Shown here: positions 1 to 8,849 of the stretch, one piece after another
Position numbering within the stretch: the first letter of the stretch is position 1
How the letters are laid out: every line of letters starts with the position of its first letter
From: an uncultured Buttiauxella sp.
GTDB lineage: Bacteria; Pseudomonadota; Gammaproteobacteria; Enterobacterales; Enterobacteriaceae
DNA length: 64,000 nucleotides
NCBI GenBank assembly: GCA_946480445.1
Contig: CAMLJN010000003.1
Location: 62,001-126,000 of the forward strand
Reading direction: 5' to 3'
Position numbers and translations under genes: made by a program
Notes under the pieces: generated by a model
Told to the model about the DNA's origin: nothing
What the model saw: the letters and a program-made list of their open reading frames with translations, nothing else
Database searches by the model: none

Positions 1-80
1 TACCGACGGTTGCGATGGTTATCATCGCGGCGATCTGGGACCGGGCAGCAGGGCGACAGGTTACTTCAAACGCCCACTAA
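1..80 (+). CDS. brnQ: BrnQ branched-chain amino acid transporter, 3' end only
   Basis: Frame 3 is open from the window edge to a TAA at 78-80. The last residues read DRAAGRQVTSNAH, which is very close to the C-terminus of E. coli BrnQ, the sodium- or proton-coupled inner-membrane carrier for leucine, isoleucine and valine. BrnQ lies directly upstream of proY in E. coli, so the context agrees. Only about 25 residues are visible, so nothing can be said about the intactness of the gene. Confidence 0.85.
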   Translation, partial: PTVAMVIIAAIWDRAAGRQVTSNAH

Positions 81-97
81 AAATTTGTTGGTTGTTT

Positions 98-128
98 AAC
101 CACGGGGCTGCGCTCCGTGGTTTTTTTA
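98..128 (+). terminator. Intrinsic terminator after brnQ
   Basis: The arms AACCACGG and CCGTGGTT form a hairpin followed by a run of seven T. It separates brnQ from proY. Confidence 0.75.
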
Positions 129-150
129 TTGTTGAGAGTGATACAGAACG

Positions 151-1524
151 ATGGAAAACCAGAACAAGCTCAAGCGCGGTTTGAGCACCCGACACATTCG
201 CTTTATGGCGTTGGGGTCGGCTATTGGTACAGGGCTGTTCTACGGCTCGGCTGACGCCATCAAAATGGCAGGGCCAAGCGTACTGCTGGCTTACATTATC
301 GGCGGCGTGGCGGCTTATATCATCATGCGTGCGCTGGGTGAAATGTCGGTGCACAACCCCGCAGCAAGTTCATTTTCCCGTTATGCCCAGGACAACCTGG
401 GGCCGCTGGCAGGCTACATCACCGGCTGGACCTACTGCTTTGAGATTCTGATTGTCGCCATCGCCGATGTGACCGCCTTTGGTATTTATATGGGGGTCTG
501 GTTCCCCGCGGTGCCGCACTGGGTATGGGTACTTAGCGTGGTGCTTATCATCTGCGCCGTGAACCTGATGAGCGTGAAGGTGTTCGGTGAGCTGGAGTTC
601 TGGTTCTCGTTCTTCAAAGTTGCCACCATTATCATCATGATTGTTGCCGGTATCGGCATTATCTTCTGGGGCATCGGTAACGGCGGACAGGCGACGGGTA
701 TCCACAACCTGTGGAGCAACGGCGGCTTCTTCAGCAACGGCTGGCTGGGCATGGTGATGTCGCTGCAAATGGTGATGTTCGCCTACGGCGGGATTGAGAT
801 TATCGGCATCACCGCGGGCGAGGCTAAAGACCCGCAGAAATCCATTCCGCGCGCCATTAACTCCGTTCCGCTGCGTATTCTGGTGTTCTATGTGGGCACC
901 CTGTTTGTGATTATGTCCATCTACCCGTGGAACCAGGTGGGCACCTCCGGCAGCCCGTTTGTACTGACCTTCCAGCACATGGGGATCACCATCGCCGCGG
1001 GCATTCTGAACTTTGTGGTTATCACCGCTTCGCTATCCGCGATTAACAGCGATGTGTTCGGCGTTGGCCGTATGCTACACGGCATGGCCGAGCAGGGCAG
1101 CGCGCCTAAAGTTTTCGCTAAAACCTCACGCAACGGCATTCCTTTCGTCACCGTTCTGGTGATGAGCCTGGCGATGCTGCTGGCGGTTTATCTTAACTAC
1201 ATCATGCCGGAAAATGTTTTCCTGGTGATTGCGTCGCTGGCCACCTTTGCTACCGTTTGGGTGTGGATTATGATTCTGCTGTCGCAAATTGCCTTCCGTC
1301 GCAAGCTGTCAAAAGCAGAGGCAAAAGAGCTGAAGTTCCCGGTGCCGGGCGGCGTGGCAACCACCATCGTCGGTCTGGTGTTCCTGGTATTTATCATTGT
1401 TCTTATCGGCTGGCACCCTGAAACGCGTATTTCGCTTTATGTGGGCTGCTGCTGGATTGTGCTGCTGCTTGCGGGCTGGATCTTTAAACGCCGTCGGATG
1501 CAGGCCGTCTCACAAAATAGTTAA
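151..1524 (+). CDS. proY: Proline-specific amino acid permease ProY
   Basis: An amino acid-polyamine-cation (AAT family) permease of 457 residues, the usual length, with about twelve hydrophobic segments. The N-terminus carries the family motif GSAIGTGLF at residues 22-30 and the sequence aligns throughout with E. coli ProY. It is an inner-membrane secondary transporter thought to import proline; in E. coli and Salmonella the gene is often cryptic, so its substrate is less certain than its family. It follows the brnQ terminator and precedes malZ, as in E. coli. The ATG at 151 is the only start that keeps the full conserved N-terminus. Confidence 0.93.
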   Translation: MENQNKLKRGLSTRHIRFMALGSAIGTGLFYGSADAIKMAGPSVLLAYIIGGVAAYIIMRALGEMSVHNPAASSFSRYAQDNLGPLAGYITGWTYCFEILIVAIADVTAFGIYMGVWFPAVPHWVWVLSVVLIICAVNLMSVKVFGELEFWFSFFKVATIIIMIVAGIGIIFWGIGNGGQATGIHNLWSNGGFFSNGWLGMVMSLQMVMFAYGGIEIIGITAGEAKDPQKSIPRAINSVPLRILVFYVGTLFVIMSIYPWNQVGTSGSPFVLTFQHMGITIAAGILNFVVITASLSAINSDVFGVGRMLHGMAEQGSAPKVFAKTSRNGIPFVTVLVMSLAMLLAVYLNYIMPENVFLVIASLATFATVWVWIMILLSQIAFRRKLSKAEAKELKFPVPGGVATTIVGLVFLVFIIVLIGWHPETRISLYVGCCWIVLLLAGWIFKRRRMQAVSQNS

Positions 1525-1529
1525 TATGC

Positions 1530-1556
1530 AAACCCCGCCGTCCGGCGGGGTTTTGT
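1530..1556 (+). terminator. Intrinsic terminator after proY
   Basis: The arms AACCCCGCCG and CGGCGGGGTT with a TC loop form a GC-rich stem that ends in a T-rich tract. Confidence 0.8.
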
Positions 1557-1590
1557 TTTTTAGCGTTAATGCCGCTCTCTCCGCCCCCGC

Positions 1591-1620
1591 TTTCCTCCCC
1601 CAAATTAAATAAGAATGAGG
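1591..1620 (+). promoter_or_regulatory. Candidate MalT boxes upstream of malZ
   Basis: The MalT box consensus is GGGGAKGAGG (K is G or T). The complement of 1591-1600 reads GGGGAGGAAA (8 of 10) and 1611-1620 reads AAGAATGAGG (7 of 10). The two face each other about 60-90 bp before malZ, a MalT-regulon gene in E. coli. The matches are imperfect, so this is inference. Confidence 0.4.
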
Positions 1621-1679
1621 AGTGATACCGCCAAAGGCTGTGGCAAGGTGGCGTCAATTTACAGACTCGGGGACTTATT

Positions 1680-3497
1680 ATGCTGACCGCATGGCACCTT
1701 CCGGTTGCACCTTTTGTACAACCTCGCCAGGAGAAACTCTATATCACCCTTTGGCTTGCCGGAGACGAGCTGCCGGAGCGCGTGGTGTTGCGCTGTGAAA
1801 GAGATAACGAAGAGACGTCAGTCGCCATGACGCGGCAGAAAAATGCGCCTTACGAAGGCGTGGTTGCCTGGCGCGGCGCAATTGACTTGAGCTGTGGGCA
1901 GCCTCGCCGCCGCTACAGCTTTAAACTTCTGTGGCTTGACAGGCAGCGGTGGTTTACCCCGCAGGGCTTCAGTCCGATCCCTCCGGCTCGTCTGGAGCAG
2001 TTTGCTGTTGATGTGCCGGATGAGGGGCCGCAGTGGGTACAGGATCAGGTCTTCTACCAAATCTTCCCGGATCGCTTTGCCCGCAGCCGGTTGCGTAAGG
2101 CCGGGCAGGATCAAATTTATTACCATCATGCCGCAAAGCGAGACATCATCCTGCGCGACTGGGAGGAGCCGCTCAGTGAAGAGGCGGGAGGGTCAACATT
2201 TTACGGCGGTGACCTGGACGGCATCAGCGAAAAGCTGCCGTACCTGAAGCAGCTGGGTATTACCGCGCTCTATCTGAATCCCGTGTTTACCGCGCCGAGC
2301 GTACACAAATATGACACGCAGGATTATCGTCACGTCGACGCGCAGTTTGGGGGCGACCACGCTCTGCTCCGTCTGCGTAAGAATACGCAGCAACAGGGGA
2401 TGCGGCTGGTGCTGGACGGCGTGTTTAACCACAGCGGCGATACGCATCCGTGGTTTGACCGCCACCAGGTGGCGCAGACCGGCGCCTGTAATAACCCGAC
2501 TTCGCCGTGGCGTGATTTTTATAGCTTCTCCGCAGAGGGCCGCGCGCTGGACTGGCTAGGCTATTCCAGCCTGCCGAAGCTCGATTACCGCTCTGAAACG
2601 TTGATTGACGAGATTTATCAGGGCGAGGACAGCATCGTTCGCCACTGGCTGCGCGAGCCGTGGGGAATGGACGGCTGGCGGCTGGACGTGGTGCATATGC
2701 TTGGGGAAGAGGGCGGAGCGAAAAATAATCTGCAACACGTCGGCGGTATCACCAGAGCGGCGAAAGAAACCAGGGCGGATGCCTACGTGCTGGGTGAACA
2801 TTTCGGTGATGCGCGTCAGTGGTTGCAGGCGGATGCGGAAGATGCAGCGATGAACTATCGCGGCTTTACCTTCCCGCTGTGGGGATTTTTAGCCAATACC
2901 GATATCTCTTACGATCCGCAGCAGATCGATGCGCAGACCTGTATGGCGTGGATGGACGAGTACCGGGCAAGTTTGTCCCATCAGCAGCAGCTCCGGATGT
3001 TTAACCAGCTCGACAGCCACGATACGGCGCGTTTCAAGTCGATTCTTGGCAAGGATGTCGCACGCCTGCCGCTGGCGGTTGTCTGGCTGTACTGTTGGCC
3101 GGGCGTGCCCTGCGTTTATTACGGGGATGAAGTCGGGCTGGACGGTTTTAACGATCCCCTTTGCCGCAAGCCGTTCCCGTGGAATGAGCGCGATTGGGAT
3201 CGGGACCTGCTGGCGCTTTATCAGCGGCTGGGCAAGCTGCGGCGTCAGAGCCGGGCGTTACGCCAGGGGGGCTGTCAGGTTGTGTTTGCCCGGGATGATG
3301 TCGTGGTATTTGTGCGCGTTTATCAGAACGAACGCGTGCTGGTGGCGATTAATCGCGGTGAGGCGGGGGCAATCACTCTGCCGTGGAATCCGCTGCTCAG
3401 CGGCAAAGCCTGGACGCAGCTGGAAGGTGAGGCGCGGTTGAATAATCGCGACCTGTCGTTGCCTGGGGTGTCGGTCGCCGTGTGGCGCAGTTTGTAG
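1680..3497 (+). CDS. malZ: Maltodextrin glucosidase MalZ
   Basis: A cytoplasmic GH13 alpha-glucosidase of 605 residues that removes glucose from the reducing end of maltotriose and longer maltodextrins. It has an N-terminal beta domain (about residues 1-110), then the catalytic barrel beginning near [17 protein letters not shown]13 motifs are visible: DGVFNHSG (region I), GWRLDVVH with the nucleophile aspartate (region II), LGEHFG with the acid/base glutamate (region III) and LDSHDTARF (region IV). The length matches E. coli MalZ. It stands alone, with candidate MalT boxes upstream and an inverted-repeat block downstream. Confidence 0.95.
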   Translation: MLTAWHLPVAPFVQPRQEKLYITLWLAGDELPERVVLRCERDNEETSVAMTRQKNAPYEGVVAWRGAIDLSCGQPRRRYSFKLLWLDRQRWFTPQGFSPIPPARLEQFAVDVPDEGPQWVQDQVFYQIFPDRFARSRLRKAGQDQIYYHHAAKRDIILRDWEEPLSEEAGGSTFYGGDLDGISEKLPYLKQLGITALYLNPVFTAPSVHKYDTQDYRHVDAQFGGDHALLRLRKNTQQQGMRLVLDGVFNHSGDTHPWFDRHQVAQTGACNNPTSPWRDFYSFSAEGRALDWLGYSSLPKLDYRSETLIDEIYQGEDSIVRHWLREPWGMDGWRLDVVHMLGEEGGAKNNLQHVGGITRAAKETRADAYVLGEHFGDARQWLQADAEDAAMNYRGFTFPLWGFLANTDISYDPQQIDAQTCMAWMDEYRASLSHQQQLRMFNQLDSHDTARFKSILGKDVARLPLAVVWLYCWPGVPCVYYGDEVGLDGFNDPLCRKPFPWNERDWDRDLLALYQRLGKLRRQSRALRQGGCQVVFARDDVVVFVRVYQNERVLVAINRGEAGAITLPWNPLLSGKAWTQLEGEARLNNRDLSLPGVSVAVWRSL

Positions 3498-3503
3498 GTT
3501 TTT

Positions 3504-3557
3504 AGGGGGAGGGAATCCCTCCCTCAGTCCTTCTCCTCTCCCTGAGAGAGGAGAAGG
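3504..3557. terminator. Two hairpins between convergent malZ and LysR gene
   Basis: Two inverted repeats lie back to back. The first is GGGAGGGA/TCCCTCCC with a one-base centre. The second has a perfect 12-bp stem, CCTTCTCCTCTC/GAGAGGAGAAGG, with a CCTGA loop at 3529-3557. Neither has a long T-run, so they may be a dispersed palindromic repeat acting as a bidirectional transcription block. Confidence 0.5.
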
Positions 3558-3564
3558 CGTGTCA

Positions 3565-4470
3565 TCAGGGCTGATAAAAAGAGTGCATCAGCTCTCCTTC
3601 AAGGATCTGCTCGCACCACCAGCGCGCGGCCAGACCCGCCCCACGCGTTTGCCAGCCGATGTAGCTCACGTCGGTCTGCCGGTACGAAACCACCTGCTTT
3701 TCCACCAGCATTCCGCTGGATAAATACGGCTGCGCGATGTGACGCGGCAGAAATCCGCAGCCAAGACCGGCGGTGAGCACGGATAGTTTGCTGGGGAAGT
3801 CATAGACCACCATGCGCGGCTGCTCTTCGATGAAGTTGGTGTTAATCGGATGGCAGGATCGCGCCGTGTCGCCAATAATTACCGCTCGGTACTGGCAAAT
3901 CTCTTCGCCGTTTAATGGCTCTGTGGCCTGGGCTAGAGGATGCCCGGGGGAAACGACAAAAACATTATCGAGCGTCCCCAGCATTCTGTAGGCGTATTCG
4001 GCGGAGGTCGGCGGCTCGTTTATCGCCCCCAGAATAATATTCGCCCCGTTATGGGTCAGCTCTTCCCACGCGCCCGCAAGCGTATGGTGTGTGAAATTCA
4101 GCGTAGTTTGTTTACCGAGGGCATAAAACGACTCTATCAGCGGCAGCAGCAGGTGAAACGGGAAAGAGCCATCGAGGGCTATCGTCAGCTCTTTTTCCCA
4201 GCCGTCGGCGGACTCCACCGCCTGCTTCTCCAGATCTCTTGCGGCATTGAGCAGGACGCGACCTTTTTCGAGGACCACTTTGCCGGTATCGGTAAAACGC
4301 GCCCGGTGGCCGGACCGATCCAGCAGCTGGATAGCAAGATCGCTTTCCAGTTTTTGCACCATATAGCTCAGCGCGGCGGGCGTTTTATAGAGAGATTCTG
4401 CTGCCGCGGCAAAACTTCCCTGCTTATCGAGGGCATCGAGAATTAGCAGCACATCCAGATTTACACGCAT
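3565..4470 (-). CDS. LysR-family transcriptional regulator (YhaJ-like)
   Basis: A 301-residue LysR-type regulator. The N-terminal winged helix (about residues 5-64) contains the typical stretch SFAAAAESLYKTPAALSYMV. The rest is a periplasmic-binding-protein-like effector domain. It resembles E. coli YhaJ more than other LysR proteins I recall, but is not necessarily its orthologue. It is divergent from the hydrolase gene at 4659, the usual arrangement for a LysR protein that controls its neighbour, so it probably regulates the three-gene unit 4659-7799 in response to an unknown ligand. Confidence 0.85.
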   Translation of the reverse strand: MRVNLDVLLILDALDKQGSFAAAAESLYKTPAALSYMVQKLESDLAIQLLDRSGHRARFTDTGKVVLEKGRVLLNAARDLEKQAVESADGWEKELTIALDGSFPFHLLLPLIESFYALGKQTTLNFTHHTLAGAWEELTHNGANIILGAINEPPTSAEYAYRMLGTLDNVFVVSPGHPLAQATEPLNGEEICQYRAVIIGDTARSCHPINTNFIEEQPRMVVYDFPSKLSVLTAGLGCGFLPRHIAQPYLSSGMLVEKQVVSYRQTDVSYIGWQTRGAGLAARWWCEQILEGELMHSFYQP

Positions 4471-4658
4471 AGCTTTCTTATTCCGTGTTGCTCTGAGCCA
4501 GCGGACGGCCCGTCAGGTCATAAAGAGTGTATCACCTTAAATATATTTAATAAGTTGTTAGAAATTTCCCGCTATCACGCCGCGCGCGTGGCCGCCAGAA
4601 TAGGCTGGTCATCTGCGCCGGTGCTCTGTTAAGCCAACTGAATATAAAAGGAAATTTT

Positions 4659-5300
4659 ATGTCTATTCGTGAACTGATCGACCCTGCTAACTCCGTCCTG
4701 ATTTTTATCGATCACCAGCCTCAAATGTCTTTTGGCGTAGCCAACATCGACCGCCAGACCCTGAAAAATAACACGGTTGCGCTGGCGAAAGCGGGCAAAA
4801 TATTTAACGTGCCGACCCTTTTTACCTCTGTGGAAACCAAAAGCTTCAGCGGCTATATCTGGCCTGAACTGCTGGCTGTGCATCCGGAAGTGAAGCCGAT
4901 TGAACGGACTTCTATGAACTCCTGGGAAGATAAAGCCTTCGTGGAAGCTGTTAAGGCTACCGGCCGTAAAAAACTGATCATTTCTGCGCTGTGGACTGAA
5001 GTCTGCCTTACGTTCCCGGCGTTGATGGCGCTGGAGGAAGGCTTTGAGGTTTATGTGGTCACAGATACGTCCGGCGGAACGTCCGTTGACGCACACGAAC
5101 GCTCCATTGACCGTATGGTGCAGGCTGGGGCGGTGCCGGTGACCTGGCAGCAGGTTTTACTTGAGTACCAGCGCGACTGGGCCCGCAAAGAAACCTACGA
5201 CGCGGTGATGGACCTGGTCCGCGAGCACAGCGGCGCATATGGCATGGGCGTGGACTACGCTTACACCATGGTTCACGGCGCGCCTGAACGCAAAGCCTGA
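4659..5300 (+). CDS. Isochorismatase-family cysteine hydrolase (YcaC-like)
   Basis: A 213-residue protein of the isochorismatase-like hydrolase superfamily. The fold markers are IFIDHQ near residue 18 (catalytic aspartate), KKLII near 111 (lysine) and WTEVC near 122 (nucleophile cysteine). The closest family I recognise is YcaC, an octameric hydrolase of unknown substrate. The start has a good AAGGAAA ribosome site. It is first in a co-directional run with the ABM gene 64 bp downstream and the amidohydrolase, and is divergent from a LysR regulator. Substrate unknown. Confidence 0.85.
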   Translation: MSIRELIDPANSVLIFIDHQPQMSFGVANIDRQTLKNNTVALAKAGKIFNVPTLFTSVETKSFSGYIWPELLAVHPEVKPIERTSMNSWEDKAFVEAVKATGRKKLIISALWTEVCLTFPALMALEEGFEVYVVTDTSGGTSVDAHERSIDRMVQAGAVPVTWQQVLLEYQRDWARKETYDAVMDLVREHSGAYGMGVDYAYTMVHGAPERKA

Positions 5301-5364
5301 CAGCCATTCTTCAGGGCGAGCGCGATCTTGCCCTGAGTTCATCTTCCACACTCAGGAATTCAGT

Positions 5365-5907
5365 ATGCCTGACAACAACACCGTCACGCTGGTGATTACC
5401 CATTCGATTAAGCCCGGCATGGAGGCCACCTACGAGCGCTGGCTGGAGAAAATCATGCCTGCGGCGGCCCAGTTTCCCGGTCATCGTGGTGTGCATGTCA
5501 TCCGTCCTTCTCCCGGCAATGACACCTATAACGTGGTGATTCGTTTCGATACGCTCGACAACCTCCAGGCCTGGACGAACTCGCCGCAGCGAAAAACGCT
5601 GGTGGAGGAGGTTAAGCCCGCGCTTTCGCAGGACGACCGGCTGGAAGTGCGCACCGAAAACGCCTTCTGGTTTACCCCGGTCAGCCAGAAGGTGAAGCGG
5701 CCCGCGCAGTGGAAGCAGTTTCTTATCACGCTGGCGGTTATTTTCCCCAGTACCAACCTTGTTCCGCGTATCACCGGCATGCTGTTTCCCTCGCTGCACG
5801 GCTCTTTGCTGCTGCACCTGATTAACGATGCGTTGGTTGTCGCGCTGGTGGTCTGGCTGTGGATGCCCGTTATGACCCGTTTGTTTGCCGGCTGGTTGAA
5901 GAAGTAG
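5365..5907 (+). CDS. ABM-domain protein with C-terminal membrane segments
   Basis: A 180-residue protein. Residues about 6-95 form an antibiotic-biosynthesis-monooxygenase (dimeric alpha/beta barrel) domain: a beta strand TLVITHSIKPG, a helix YERWLEKIMPAA, then HRGVHVIRPSP. The C-terminal part holds two hydrophobic segments, around QFLITLAVIFP and the stretch before VVWLWMP, so the protein is probably anchored in the inner membrane. Such domains oxidise small aromatic compounds or act as structural relatives. I chose the ATG at 5365 over the upstream in-frame start at 5239, which lies inside the preceding gene. It is followed after 23 bp by the amidohydrolase. Confidence 0.75.
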   Translation: MPDNNTVTLVITHSIKPGMEATYERWLEKIMPAAAQFPGHRGVHVIRPSPGNDTYNVVIRFDTLDNLQAWTNSPQRKTLVEEVKPALSQDDRLEVRTENAFWFTPVSQKVKRPAQWKQFLITLAVIFPSTNLVPRITGMLFPSLHGSLLLHLINDALVVALVVWLWMPVMTRLFAGWLKK

Positions 5908-5930
5908 CCGCGCGTACAGGAGAAGTTCTT

Positions 5931-7799
5931 ATGTCCCAGAATGCTTCATTAATTCTTACTAACGGCGTATTTCATACGCTGGATAGCGAGACGCCAGAAG
6001 CTGAGGCCGTGGCGATAAAAGACGGTAAGGTCCTTGCTGTCGGCAGCACGCCGTATGTCATGACCTTTGCGGATGACGCCACGCAGCGGGTCGATCTGCA
6101 GGGCCATACCGTGATCCCCGGCCTTAACGACTCCCATCTGCATTTAATTCGCGGCGGGCTGAATTATAATCTTGAACTGCGCTGGGAAGGCGTGCCCTCG
6201 CTTGCCGACGCGCTCAGGATGCTCAAAGAGCAGGCGTTGCGCACGCCAACGCCGCAGTGGGTGCGCGTTGTTGGCGGCTGGACGGAATTTCAGTTTGCCG
6301 AGCGCCGCATGCCGACTCTCGAAGAACTTAACGAAGCCGCGCCGGATACCCCCGTGTTTGTGTTGCACCTTTACGATCGCGCCTTACTCAACCGCGCAGC
6401 GCTGCAAGCCGTAGGCTACAGCAAAGAGACGCCGAATCCTCCGGGCGGGGAGATCGTCCGCGATCGCAACGGCAATCCGACCGGTATGCTGGTGGCAAAA
6501 CCCAATGCGATGATCCTCTACTCAACGCTGGCAAAAGGGCCAAAGCTTCCGCTTGAGATGCAGGTCAACTCCACGCGCCAGTTTATGCGCGAGCTGAATC
6601 GCCTCGGGGTGACCAGCGCCATTGATGCGGGCGGCGGCTTCCAGAATTACCCGGAAGATTATCAGATTATTGACCAGCTCCACGCCGATAAGCAGATGAC
6701 GGTGCGTATCGCCTACAACCTCTTTACTCAGCGGCCGCAGCACGAACTGGAAGATTTTGAAAAGTGGACGGATATGCTCACGCCGGGGCAGGGATCTGAT
6801 TTTTACCGTGCCAACGGCGCGGGGGAAATGCTTGTCTTCTCGGCGGCGGATTTTGAAGATTTTCTTCAGCCGCGCCCGGATTTGCCGGACGGCATGGAGC
6901 AGGAGCTGGAGCGCGTGGTGCGCCATTTGGTTGAGCACCGCTGGCCGTTCCGCCTGCACGCTACCTATAACGAATCTATCAGTCGTATGCTGGACGTTTT
7001 TGAGAAGGTGAACCGCGACATTCCCTTTAACGGTCTGCACTGGCTGTTTGACCACGCGGAAACTATATCAGAGAAGAATATCGAGCGAGTGAAAGCGCTG
7101 GGCGGCGGGATCGCGGTGCAGCATCGTATGGCATTCCAGGGCGAATATTACGCTGAGCGTTACGGTATTGAAGCGGTAAAACAAACGCCTCCGGTAGCGA
7201 AAATGCTGGCTGCGGGCGTGCCTGTCGGGCTAGGGACGGATGCGACCCGAGTGGCGAGCTACAACCCGTGGACGGCGCTCTACTGGCTGGTTTCCGGGCG
7301 TACCGTCGGCGGGATGCAGATGTATGACGATAATAACCGCCTGTCGCGGGAGGTGGCGCTGGAATTATGGACGGCGGGCAGCGCGTGGTTTTCCAGCGAG
7401 CAGGGAAAAAAAGGGCGTATTCAGGCCGGGCAGCTGGCCGATCTGGCCGTGCTTTCGCAGGATTACTTCAGCGTACCGGAGGAGGCCATCAAAGGGATTG
7501 AGTCGGTGATGACCCTGGTGGATGGCAAAGTTGTTTATGCCACAGGCGCGTTTACCCCTTTGGCCCCGCCTGCGATTCCGGTGGTGCCTGACTGGTCACC
7601 GGTGACTAAAGTGCCCGGCCATTATCGCTCGGCGCCGCCAGAGGCGGCAAAAGTGGGCATGATGGCGCAGGTACACCAGTGCTGCGGAAGCTGCGGCGTT
7701 CACGGCCATCAGCACGACGTCGCACGGAAATCGTCTATTCCCGTTGCCGATGAAGGGGCGTTCTGGGGCGTGATGGGCTGTTCCTGTTTTGCTTTTTAA
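5931..7799 (+). CDS. Amidohydrolase (YtcJ/NfdA-type) with Cys/His-rich tail
   Basis: A metal-dependent hydrolase of the amidohydrolase-3 family, 622 residues. The family sequence IPGLNDSHLHL near residue 65 supplies the HxH metal ligands. A second His region lies around LHATYNE and HWLFDHAET, and GLGTDATR near residue 435 holds the conserved aspartate. The start ATG at 5931 has an AGGAGAA site. The last 45 residues are unusual: they contain HQCCGSCGVHGHQH and end in GCSCFAF, a cysteine/histidine-rich tail that I do not know from other family members and that could bind a metal. It probably hydrolyses a C-N bond in a small molecule together with the two genes upstream. Confidence 0.85.
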   Translation: MSQNASLILTNGVFHTLDSETPEAEAVAIKDGKVLAVGSTPYVMTFADDATQRVDLQGHTVIPGLNDSHLHLIRGGLNYNLELRWEGVPSLADALRMLKEQALRTPTPQWVRVVGGWTEFQFAERRMPTLEELNEAAPDTPVFVLHLYDRALLNRAALQAVGYSKETPNPPGGEIVRDRNGNPTGMLVAKPNAMILYSTLAKGPKLPLEMQVNSTRQFMRELNRLGVTSAIDAGGGFQNYPEDYQIIDQLHADKQMTVRIAYNLFTQRPQHELEDFEKWTDMLTPGQGSDFYRANGAGEMLVFSAADFEDFLQPRPDLPDGMEQELERVVRHLVEHRWPFRLHATYNESISRMLDVFEKVNRDIPFNGLHWLFDHAETISEKNIERVKALGGGIAVQHRMAFQGEYYAERYGIEAVKQTPPVAKMLAAGVPVGLGTDATRVASYNPWTALYWLVSGRTVGGMQMYDDNNRLSREVALELWTAGSAWFSSEQGKKGRIQAGQLADLAVLSQDYFSVPEEAIKGIESVMTLVDGKVVYATGAFTPLAPPAIPVVPDWSPVTKVPGHYRSAPPEAAKVGMMAQVHQCCGSCGVHGHQHDVARKSSIPVADEGAFWGVMGCSCFAF

Positions 7800-7887
7800 C
7801 GCAGGAAACAGGGAGCGTCGTTAGCTGTTATCCCTTATGCCTTCACTCCAGTACTCGCCTGAAAGAAAGGCATAAAAAAGGCTGATA

Positions 7888-7998
7888 ACAAACCCTATCT
7901 TCAAGCAGCGATTTCTAAATAAAAATAAGGAAAATCAATTTATTGATTTTCGGCTGCTAACCACAAAGAAGGAAAAACCATGCTTTTTCCTTCTTTGT
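7888..7998 (+). repeat. Dispersed structured repeat, copy A
   Basis: This 111-bp stretch is repeated at 35077-35194 with a nearly identical core. Parts in order: ACAAACCCT; an outer arm AGCAGC pairing with GCTGCT; inside it a 22-bp palindrome at 7930-7951 (arms GAAAATCAAT/ATTGATTTTC); then a perfect 15-bp stem ACAAAGAAGGAAAAA pairing with its complement around a CCATGC loop. It lies between the convergent amidohydrolase and peroxiredoxin genes, just before the peroxiredoxin terminator. I do not recognise it as REP or ERIC. Confidence 0.8.
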
Positions 7999-8005
7999 CT
8001 GCATT

Positions 8006-8035
8006 AAAAAAGGCCGCTTGCGCGGCCTTTTTTAT
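8006..8035. terminator. Bidirectional terminator between amidohydrolase and peroxiredoxin
   Basis: The arms AAAAAAGGCCGC and GCGGCCTTTTTT with a TTGC loop give A and T runs on both sides, so it can stop transcription from either direction. Confidence 0.85.
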
Positions 8036-8046
8036 GCTTTTAGCGA

Positions 8047-8649
8047 TTACAGCTTAGCAACGTTTTCGCTCAGGTATTTAGCAACGCCGTCCGGAGACGC
8101 GTTCATGCCTTCTTTACCTTTTTCCCACTGAGCCGGGCACACTTCGCCGTGCTCTTCGTGGAACTGCAGCGCGTCAACCATGCGCAGCATTTCGTCGATA
8201 TTACGGCCCAGCGGCAGGTCGTTAACAACCTGGTGACGCACGATACCGGCTTTGTCGATCAGGAAGGAGCCGCGCAGTGCCACGCCGGCTTCCGGATGTT
8301 CGATGCCGTAAGCTTTCTGGATTTCACGCTTAACGTCAGCAACCATCGCATATTTCACTTCGCCGATGCCGCCGTTTTCAACAGGGGTTTTACGCCATGC
8401 GTTGTGAACGAACTCGGAGTCAAAAGATACACCAACGACTTCTACGCCACGTTTCTGGAATTCTTCGTAACGCTTGTCGAACGCGATCAGTTCAGACGGG
8501 CAAACAAAGGTGAAATCCATAGGCCAGAAGAACACAACGGTTGGTTTACCATTGGTGTGTGCTTTGAAGTTGAAGTTTTCAACGATTTCGCCACTGCCAA
8601 GGACGGCAGCTGCGGTAAAATCAGGGGCTGGACGAGTAACCAGGACCAT
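8047..8649 (-). CDS. 2-Cys peroxiredoxin (AhpC/Prx1 type)
   Basis: A typical 2-Cys peroxiredoxin of 200 residues that reduces hydrogen peroxide and organic peroxides in the cytoplasm. The peroxidatic cysteine lies in FTFVCPSEL near residue 50 and the resolving cysteine in GEVCPAQW near residue 170. I place the start at 8649 (MVLVTRPAPDF) because it has a strong CAGGAG site, while the upstream in-frame ATG at 8727 has none and adds unconserved residues. No AhpF partner is adjacent. OxyR-like half-sites lie about 100 bp upstream. E. coli K-12 has no gene of this kind here. Confidence 0.9.
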   Translation of the reverse strand: MVLVTRPAPDFTAAAVLGSGEIVENFNFKAHTNGKPTVVFFWPMDFTFVCPSELIAFDKRYEEFQKRGVEVVGVSFDSEFVHNAWRKTPVENGGIGEVKYAMVADVKREIQKAYGIEHPEAGVALRGSFLIDKAGIVRHQVVNDLPLGRNIDEMLRMVDALQFHEEHGEVCPAQWEKGKEGMNASPDGVAKYLSENVAKL

Positions 8650-8749
8650 ATGTACTCCTGTTAATTTTGTTAAAGTGAAGGTTAACGCAACGGGGGGAGT
8701 ATAGGGGCAGCGTTCCATGCAACTCAAGCGCCCCGCGCCGATTAATCAG

Positions 8750-8764
8750 ATAGGAATTACCTAT
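8750..8764. promoter_or_regulatory. Candidate OxyR half-site pair upstream of peroxiredoxin
   Basis: ATAG at 8750-8753 and CTAT at 8761-8764 are separated by exactly 7 bp, the spacing of an OxyR dimer site. A CGAT seven bases before could be a degenerate third quarter; the fourth is not visible. The placement upstream of a peroxiredoxin makes it plausible. Confidence 0.4.
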
Positions 8765-8801
8765 CAAAAATCGTCAATTTGCAGAGCAGTCATCCAAAAT
8801 A

Positions 8802-8821
8802 GCCCTTTTTCGGAAAAGGGC
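8802..8821 (-). terminator. Hairpin downstream of acpH
   Basis: The sequence GCCCTTTTT CGG AAAAGGGC forms a stem. On the minus strand it is followed by TATTTT, as expected for a modest terminator of acpH. Confidence 0.45.
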
Positions 8822-8849
8822 AAGAAGTTAATGCCTGCTCTGCGATCGT

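Noticed and set aside
370-978. Long antisense frames opposite proY and also opposite cyoB, tig and lon
   Set aside because: They mirror well-conserved genes on the other strand, lack ribosome sites and have the composition expected of shadow frames.
7930-7951. Reading the palindrome of the dispersed repeat as a simple terminator
   Set aside because: It has no T-run after it and the same sequence recurs 27 kb away within a larger conserved unit, so it is better seen as part of a repeat family.
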